A DNA stretch of 64,000 nt from Elysia chlorotica (lineage: Eukaryota; Mollusca; Gastropoda; Plakobranchidae), in the NCBI GenBank assembly GCA_003991915.1, contig RQTK01000056.1, forward strand, positions 362,169-426,168, given 5' to 3'. Position 1 is the first letter of the stretch, and the number at the start of each line of letters is the position of its first letter. Below, one piece after another: positions 57,984-64,000 of this stretch. A program made the translations under genes and the position numbers. Below the pieces are notes generated by a model. The model was not told the DNA's origin. It did no database searches and worked only from the letters and a program-made list of their open reading frames with translations.

Positions 57984-60900
57984 ATGACCACTGAGGAGAC
58001 AAAAGAACCGACACCTTCAGAAAACGACTACGTGAACTGTGACAGCAGCACCTACAAATCATCACCACAGAGTACCAAGTCTTCCAAATCCAACAACAAC
58101 GGAACCGGAACTATAAACGAGGCGTACTACCGGTCTGACCCGGATGTGATCGTGCGACAGCCAATCACGGCGCAGCCTTCGCTGACCTCTCTCTACTCCA
58201 CCGGATGCGAGGCGTGGGCCTACGCGCCTTCCGGCATCTCGCCCATACAGCGCAGCGACCTTGGTAGCCTGACGAATGTGGCGGGTACCACCACCACAAC
58301 CTACGACACCAAGTCTCGGTCAAGCATCTCCACCATCCCCAAAGACAGTGTGTCTGTGACGGGCGGTTCCAGTGGCGGCGCGGCGAGCGGGAGCAGGGAC
58401 TGGGCCAAGGATCTGTTCGAGCCGCTCATGGATGTCCGCAAGTCCTCCAACAAACGCTCCACCCTGGCCAAGCGTGAGTCTAATTAGATCTTGGATACAC
58501 TAACATCTACGCTCATTTAGAAGCTTGAGTATTTGTATGTATTAGTATGCCTGAGTTGAGCGTCTAAATCTACTTCCTCTTTACACTAATTCCTCTAGAC
58601 TTACATATCTGATATATGTTTTAGCAAACATAAATATTTAAACAAAATGAGCCCGGGAGAGGACTGCAATCGCAGTTTTACTTGCATCACCACTAATCGT
58701 CTAAAGGTTCTGTAATTTGTGAACTTCAAGATCGGTTTGAACTATAGACACCCCCCCCCCCTTTTTTTAATATCTGAATATATTTCTTCAGGAAAATATA
58801 GGGAGGGGACAAGGTGGCTCAGGTGGTGAATGCTAGGATTCTTTACTGGAAGTTCACTGTTTAATACGACAGTTTTGTTTAATAGGGTCGGTGTCAGTAT
58901 AATGTGACTATCTGAGACAGGATAACTAATATCTCACTTCGTCTATGTCACATCGCAACACATGAAATTGTCTTATGGCCCGTCTGCAATTAAGGTATAA
59001 CCTGGTTGAAAGTGAAGTAAAAAAATCAATCTTAACCTTCGGATTTAGCCTTGAGGGGGTGGGGAAGAGAGGTGGGGGTCAGAAATCTCATCAGTGATAA
59101 CATAACTGTTCAAAACGTTTCAACATCCCCAGTGCTGTGTCAGTGTGTGAGGGTCCCCTGCATGACGTGTGACGTGGCCAGGAGTCTCGGGGACCCGGCC
59201 TGGCTGCCTTACGTGCCGTGCACTGGCGCTGCTCTAAGGTTCAAGGTCCGCATCCTGGGAGGGATACAGGTAATTATTGGGAGTTTAGGTAACTCTTGGG
59301 TAACAATAGGTAACGCAGGTAATCATATGGGGAGTGATACAAGTAAAGAGTACATATTCATGAGTTTATACAGGTAATTGTAGAGAAGCAATGTAAGTAA
59401 CTACAGGGTAAGCTTTAGGTTATATAGATCATAATATGGGAGGAGTAATGAACGTAACCAGAAAGTAGTCACGAGGTATTATAGATAAATACTTGGAAAG
59501 GTTACCATTGATGTAATAGGGGTAATAACATTATGTAATTCTGGTATTACCTGAGAATAAAGTAATGCAAGTAATAATGAGGCAGCCAAAAAGTAATATC
59601 GGTAATTACAGGGGAGCAATATAAGAAACTAGAAGATAATCAAGATGACAAAGTGTTTATTCTGGGGGAATACAGGCTACCTTGGCGGTATTGAGGTAAC
59701 ACAGCTACGAAACATTACTTTTGCTAGGTTTCATTCTTATAAATTTATATCCATACAATGCATAATAATTTATTTTTGAAATTTATATTTTCTCGATAAC
59801 ACTTTTAGCGTAAAATATAGCACTTTAAACAAATACAATTTCTTATAGTTAATTTCTATTTTGTCTAAACAGCCTTAAACTGCCTCTCATGTATTTAAAA
59901 AGGCGGTATTGTTCTATAATAATTATTTGTAAATTCCAAAATTGTAAATTGGGACCACATTAAAAACCGACAGCGTAAGTGTTTCGAAAGTAAAAGGAAA
60001 ACAATTTCAACCTCATCCCATTGACCCTCTGGTAGTAGTAAAAGGACCTACTGCCCTACTGGGAAACGCGCATAAAGATACTGTATACATTAGACACGAT
60101 AAGAAGCGACGTGAAGGACAAGCCATCCTCGTGTAGCACATTCCACTGCCCACGTTTAAGGTTGTAATCCATTCTCTCTTGATGTGTGGATGTTAAAACA
60201 AAACTGCTCTGTGCATAATACATGAAATATTACAGGTCTCTCGCTTACGTCCCACTTCACCCCAGCTATCCGACTTCGTCCCCTACTAGTTGGGTTAGTG
60301 TCAGTATAATGTGGTCAGCTGAGAAATGAGCTCTGGTATCTCCGAACTGTCTCTGTTTCGCAGCACGCAAAATTTTTAGACGTTATTAGCGGCACCAGTT
60401 CACGGTATAGCTTTGCCGCTGACGTTGAACTTTAAGAAACCAACTCACCCACTCACTTACATACATCTTCCTTGCTAGCTCATAACCGATTTTATACATC
60501 GTAAATAAAAAAAAACCAAACCGCACGTTCTTGAAATTATACATTGTTGAACACACCCTAATGGTATTTATTAATCGTACGACGCCATTTTCTCAAGATT
60601 TGTGTAGCGTTATTGAAAGGCGTGAGCACTGATTTAGGTTTTAATACGTTCACCTAGCAATATTGCTCTTCAGCAAATAGTAAAGCTAAGCGCTTCGACA
60701 GTTCCCGTCATTAAAAGAAATGAGAAAGTACACACACGCGAACATGTTTACTACGAAATAACACATGGACGTTTCTGCTTCTAAGACAAAGTTCGAGTCT
60801 TCCAACAAGTATATTACGTTTGTGAGATATCTTTCTCTATTAAACAAAAGCGAGGCTTCGCATTGTATTGCAGAACCCAGTCGACTCCTATTTTAAATCC

Positions 60901-62645
60901 TATTGCCATGTCTCAAAGTTTTTTACAAAAGGAAAAAAAAACTAAAACAAACAAAAAAACAACAATAGATACGTGCTGACCTTTTGATCAGGGCTAGATT
61001 GCCTCAAAATATTTTTTTTCATTGTTGGTGACACCTGGGACTAAGACGCTTCTATCTGTCTTCTCTATGTGTATTGCGATAGAACCTTAGTTTTCTCAGC
61101 TCACTATAGGAACACGGGAGTTTCGAGGAGACGAAGTCGAGTGTTATTACATAATAATACCATACACTTACTGCATCTTACCTTTTCCTGCATTAATCAG
61201 AGCGACAAAAGCTTGGGTGAGAGACATGCAAGCAAAATAACGCAAACCAGCTGGTCCACATCTCGTTAGGATGAAACTGAGCGTTACAGGCCAAAGATGT
61301 TTTATGTGTGGGCAAACATTAGCTATGCTTGCTAGAGGTAATGCACGTTCTCTTCCCGTCTTCATCTGTATCATGCGCCCAATCAACCTGGACAGGACGA
61401 ATGCAGGAAGTGATTCTAATAAATGGAAGCCTAGATCTAAATCTTAAGACACCTGTTGCGAATCTAGAACTACCTGTTGCGTGGTCATCTTGGCCGCTGC
61501 TTACACCCCCCCCCCCCCCATCTTCTTTTCCACCCCCCCCCCCCCCCAAATCCTCCCTCAAAGCGCTAGACATGCAAAGATCTAGAACAATTTTTTTTCA
61601 GTTTTCGAAGGAACGTACGCCCTTTCCTAAATAATAAGTGGCCATAATTTTCTTTTAAAAAGTTCTATACCGCCACCTAACTCCAGAATACCATGTACAC
61701 CTATAATTATTATAAGGCTGCAACGCAACTAGAAGGGAAAAACGCAGCAGTCAAAGCAGGGATCAAACGGCAATCTTTAGCGAAGAAAGCGAACGCTCTA
61801 TCCTCGGAACAACGCATATATAGATCGAGAGAGAGTAAACTGGCACAAGTGTTAGATCGCTGGTTTCCTATCGGGAGGTTCCTGATTTGAAATCCTTATA
61901 AGTAAAAAATTGGCTATCGATTTTTTCCCCTGCTAGTTAGTTCGGAATTAGTAAAAGGTGACCGGCTGAGAACATGATATTCCTGCAATGTCTCTGTGTA
62001 GCAGAACGTAAACTTTCAGACATTAGTCTTGGAACCCGTTCACAATAAAGCCTATAATAGTGCTGAAGTTGGACTCTAAGCAACAACGTGAAACCTTAGA
62101 TCTTAAGTAAACCTTTGTCTGTTTCAGTGCACAATGAGCTAGGGCTACTTATTGCATGGTCAGTTTGACCGCTGTTAATACATGTACCTATCTGGCCCTG
62201 CGCTGGGCATAGGAGAGACTATGTCCCTCTGGTTATGACATGCCATAGCTGCCCGCTCTAATCAACTCCTTTTTTTGTCTAGGTTCCAAAGGTAAACAGC
62301 CTTGCTCGTCATTGCGGGTCTGTAATATAAACCGTTCGTCTTGTTTGTTGCCGTTTCAACTTTAAAGGGTGAAAGTCTTTTTGGAGCGATGGCTGATCCT
62401 AACTTAATGGGTGCTTTTAAATGCCCAAAATATACGTGTACCTTAAAAAATTCAAAGTTGTTCGAGAACAAAATACTTTCTTTTTTGGTTTGTACAAAGA
62501 AACTTAATTAGGTATTAAAAATATGTTTTGCTTTTCTTTGCAGGGTACCATTGCCGATGACTGTATCGTGACGTCATTCTGCTGCCCATGCGCAGTGTGT
62601 CAGATGTCCACGGAGATAGACGACATCGGTCTTGGACGCTCGTGA
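57984..62645 (+). CDS. PLAC8-domain (cornifelin-like) Cys-rich protein
   Basis: Three exons: 57984-58473, 59133-59269 and 62544-62645, joined in phases 1 and 0, giving 242 residues. The ATG is in a good context (ACCATGA). Residues 1-163 are a hydrophilic Ser/Thr/Asn-rich region with no domain I recognise; the SLYSTGCEAWAYAPSGISP stretch (about 70-88) is the most structured part. The PLAC8 domain follows: LCQCVRVPCMTCDVARSLG, LRFKVRILGGIQGTIADDC and TSFCCPCAVCQMSTEI, with the family's CxxC pattern and CPCAxCQ motif. PLAC8 proteins are small membrane-associated or secreted Cys-rich proteins of varied roles (cell size, metal handling, cornified envelope), so the precise function here is open. 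Only the first Cys-rich half departs from the usual CCLP pattern (PAWLPYVPC). Introns are 659 bp and about 3.3 kb. Confidence 0.85.
58805..59000 (+). mobile_element. tRNA-SINE copy in PLAC8 intron 1
   Basis: GGTGGCTCAGGTGGTGAATG head, AGGGTCGGTGTCAGTATAAT, CTGAGACAGGATAACTAAT and CTTATGGCCCGTCTGCAAT; the 3' end is lost. Confidence 0.65.
59270..59700 (+). repeat. Degenerate series of donor-like AGGTAAY motifs after PLAC8 exon 2
   Basis: From the true donor (ACAG|GTAATT at 59270) onward, motifs such as TTTAGGTAAC, ATAGGTAAC, GCAGGTAAT, ACAGGTAATTG and GAGGTAAC recur every 10-40 bases, with interspersed GGGG(A)GT. The pattern looks like a decayed short tandem repeat that includes the splice site. 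Confidence 0.55.
60265..60455 (+). mobile_element. tRNA-SINE body in PLAC8 intron 2
   Basis: CTAGTTGGGTTAGTGTCAGT, TGTCTCTGTTTCGCAGCACG and the closing CGTTGAACTTTAAGAAACC are present; the head is not recognisable. Confidence 0.65.
61506..61550. repeat. Two poly(C) runs
   Basis: C runs at about 61506-61520 and 61533-61548 separated by ATCTTCTTTTCCA, in PLAC8 intron 2. Confidence 0.9.
61840..62095 (+). mobile_element. tRNA-SINE copy in PLAC8 intron 2
   Basis: AAACTGGCACAAGTGTTAGA head, TTCCTGATTTGAAATCC (decayed B box), GACCGGCTGAGAACATGATA, GTGTAGCAGAACGTAAACTT and CCGTTCACAATAAAGCCTAT. Confidence 0.65.
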
Positions 62646-64000
62646 GGGAGTTGACACTGCACACTACATGCCTTATGCTACACACTACACAGTCCCAGTA
62701 AGGGAGCTTGGTCAAGTGTTATACCAAACAATTTTGGGCAATCATTGATTTCATAAAGCAAGTCTCTTGGCGGTAAAAATAAAATTACTAAAAACAATAA
62801 TAGCAAACAACACTGCTGTGCGCTGGGTGCCTGTGTTACAAACCAAAACAGCTGACTTCCAATAACTGTCGACCAGAATGAGCTCATAGCCGCAGCAATA
62901 ACGGCGAAGAAAGTAACAAAAAGTCCACGTCTGCGTACCTCGATTATTCACATTGTTGAATCTCTTTACCCGGGATTAAATAACTCTCTTTACACTTACA
63001 GCTTATTAAAAGGGGCAACCACTCGTGATTTGATAAGTCAATGGTATCAGTTATGTCTCTTAGATGAATTCAGTGTTTACCTTTTGAAAACAATTCAAAT
63101 ATCCCATACTATCAAAAGCGAATAATATGGTGACGATATTAATGGGAAAAACAGGGTGGACAGATTGTGAGAATCGGTTACAAAACTCACTTGTTATGAT
63201 CTTCATGTGGTTTACATCAATACTTTCAGATTAATTTCAAAACTATGCTTTCGTTGTCTCAAATTAAAGTTTAGGCAGTTTACAAAACGCATCAAGTAAA
63301 AGGAGAAATGGGTGCGATAAAGGTAAGGATTAGGTCCTGATGGCTCGAGATGGGAGAGTGATTGTACTAAGCTTCCGCATTTGAATCCCACTCGTGCCGT
63401 TTTGGTCCAGGTCTTGACCTGAAGATACGTCGCCGAAGAGGGTCTTCATTGTGAACTGCCATAGACGTCAAAATAATTGGAACAGAGCTTCGCTTTTCCA
63501 ACCTAGGATTACGATGATGTTACTACATGACTACAACTTATGGCTCTGCCGACTAGAAAACTTTAAACAGTGGTAAAAAGAAGAAAGCGGTTCAACCGCA
63601 ACACTTATCTCAAGAGCCTGGCCAAGACACTCCTGCTAGGGTACAGAAAGAGCGGGTGACTAGGGATGTGTTGAGCAGGCAACCTGAAGGAATGGACAGA
63701 ACTGGACAATCAAAATCTGACAAGATTGACTTGTAGAGAACAGACCTGCCTGCCGCTCTCTGTTGTACGGCGTGTCGTCTAATGTCTCCCAGTGAAGATA
63801 CTGCACTGAATTGAACTGGACAACTTACCAGCATTCAAGTACTACCGCTATTATGGACTCATGCTCTAGTTTACTGTCTCTATTCAAGAAGACCGTTTGA
63901 ATTTTTTCTAAAGGAGTAGTCGTGCGCGAATATCCAAATCACAAAATTTAACAAAAATCCCAATTATATGATTTATACAAGCTGCATGCAAGCTACAAGT
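62646..64000. other. Downstream of PLAC8: 3' UTR and no further gene seen
   Basis: No exon-like island with good splice signals. A tRNA-like phrase near 63340-63400 (GATGGCTCGAGATGGGAGAG, TTTGAATCCCACTCGTGCC) may be another SINE head. Confidence 0.45.

Noticed and set aside
57984-58487. A complete single-exon protein ending ESN-stop
   Set aside because: The last codons run into a strong donor (AAGC|GTGAGT); splicing there joins in phase to Cys-rich PLAC8 exons downstream.

Overview
This is a eukaryotic, intron-rich, AT-rich nuclear window, most likely from a mollusc and probably a gastropod. The evidence is long introns with GT-AG (and one GC-AG) borders, many tRNA-derived SINEs, very dense CT/GA, ATCT, ACAG and ATT microsatellites, and three genes of metazoan type. 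The species assignment is inference. Short N runs (4013-4026, 47499-47577 and a few single Ns) show a draft assembly.

Layout. 1-11,000: no convincing gene; SINE copies, microsatellites and probably the distal 3' UTR of the next gene. 11,012-20,508 (minus): CHID1, a chitinase domain-containing protein 1 (stabilin-interacting, GH18-like, lysosomal/secreted), rebuilt from 11 exon positions giving 389 residues. 20,509-21,733: a short head-to-head intergenic region, likely a shared promoter. 21,734-36,702 (plus): an M3-family oligopeptidase A-like protein, rebuilt from 18 exon positions giving 720 residues, with a mitochondrial-type presequence; three expected catalytic-site positions are changed, so it looks like a pseudopeptidase. 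37,700-57,860: a repeat-rich gap between genes. 57,984-62,645 (plus): a three-exon PLAC8 (cornifelin-like) Cys-rich protein of 242 residues with a long Ser/Thr-rich N-terminal extension. 62,646-64,000: no gene seen.

The most unusual feature is a cluster of near-identical tandem duplications within genes between 16 and 30.4 kb. CHID1 exons 4-5 are present twice, M3 exons 2-3 twice and M3 exon 10 twice; a 25-bp exact repeat breaks CHID1 exon 3, and part of M3 intron 9 is duplicated. In all three exon duplications the module length is not a multiple of three, so only one copy can be used per transcript. I counted ten synonymous differences and one amino-acid difference between the copies. That fits either mutually exclusive exons or two haplotypes laid end to end by the assembler; read depth and RNA-seq would decide. 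Two introns also carry arrays built around splice signals: a 12-13 unit minisatellite whose last unit is the acceptor of the exon holding the second half of the M3 zinc motif, and a degenerate series of donor-like sites after PLAC8 exon 2.

The three genes have no obvious shared pathway. CHID1 and the M3 gene share an upstream region and may be co-regulated.
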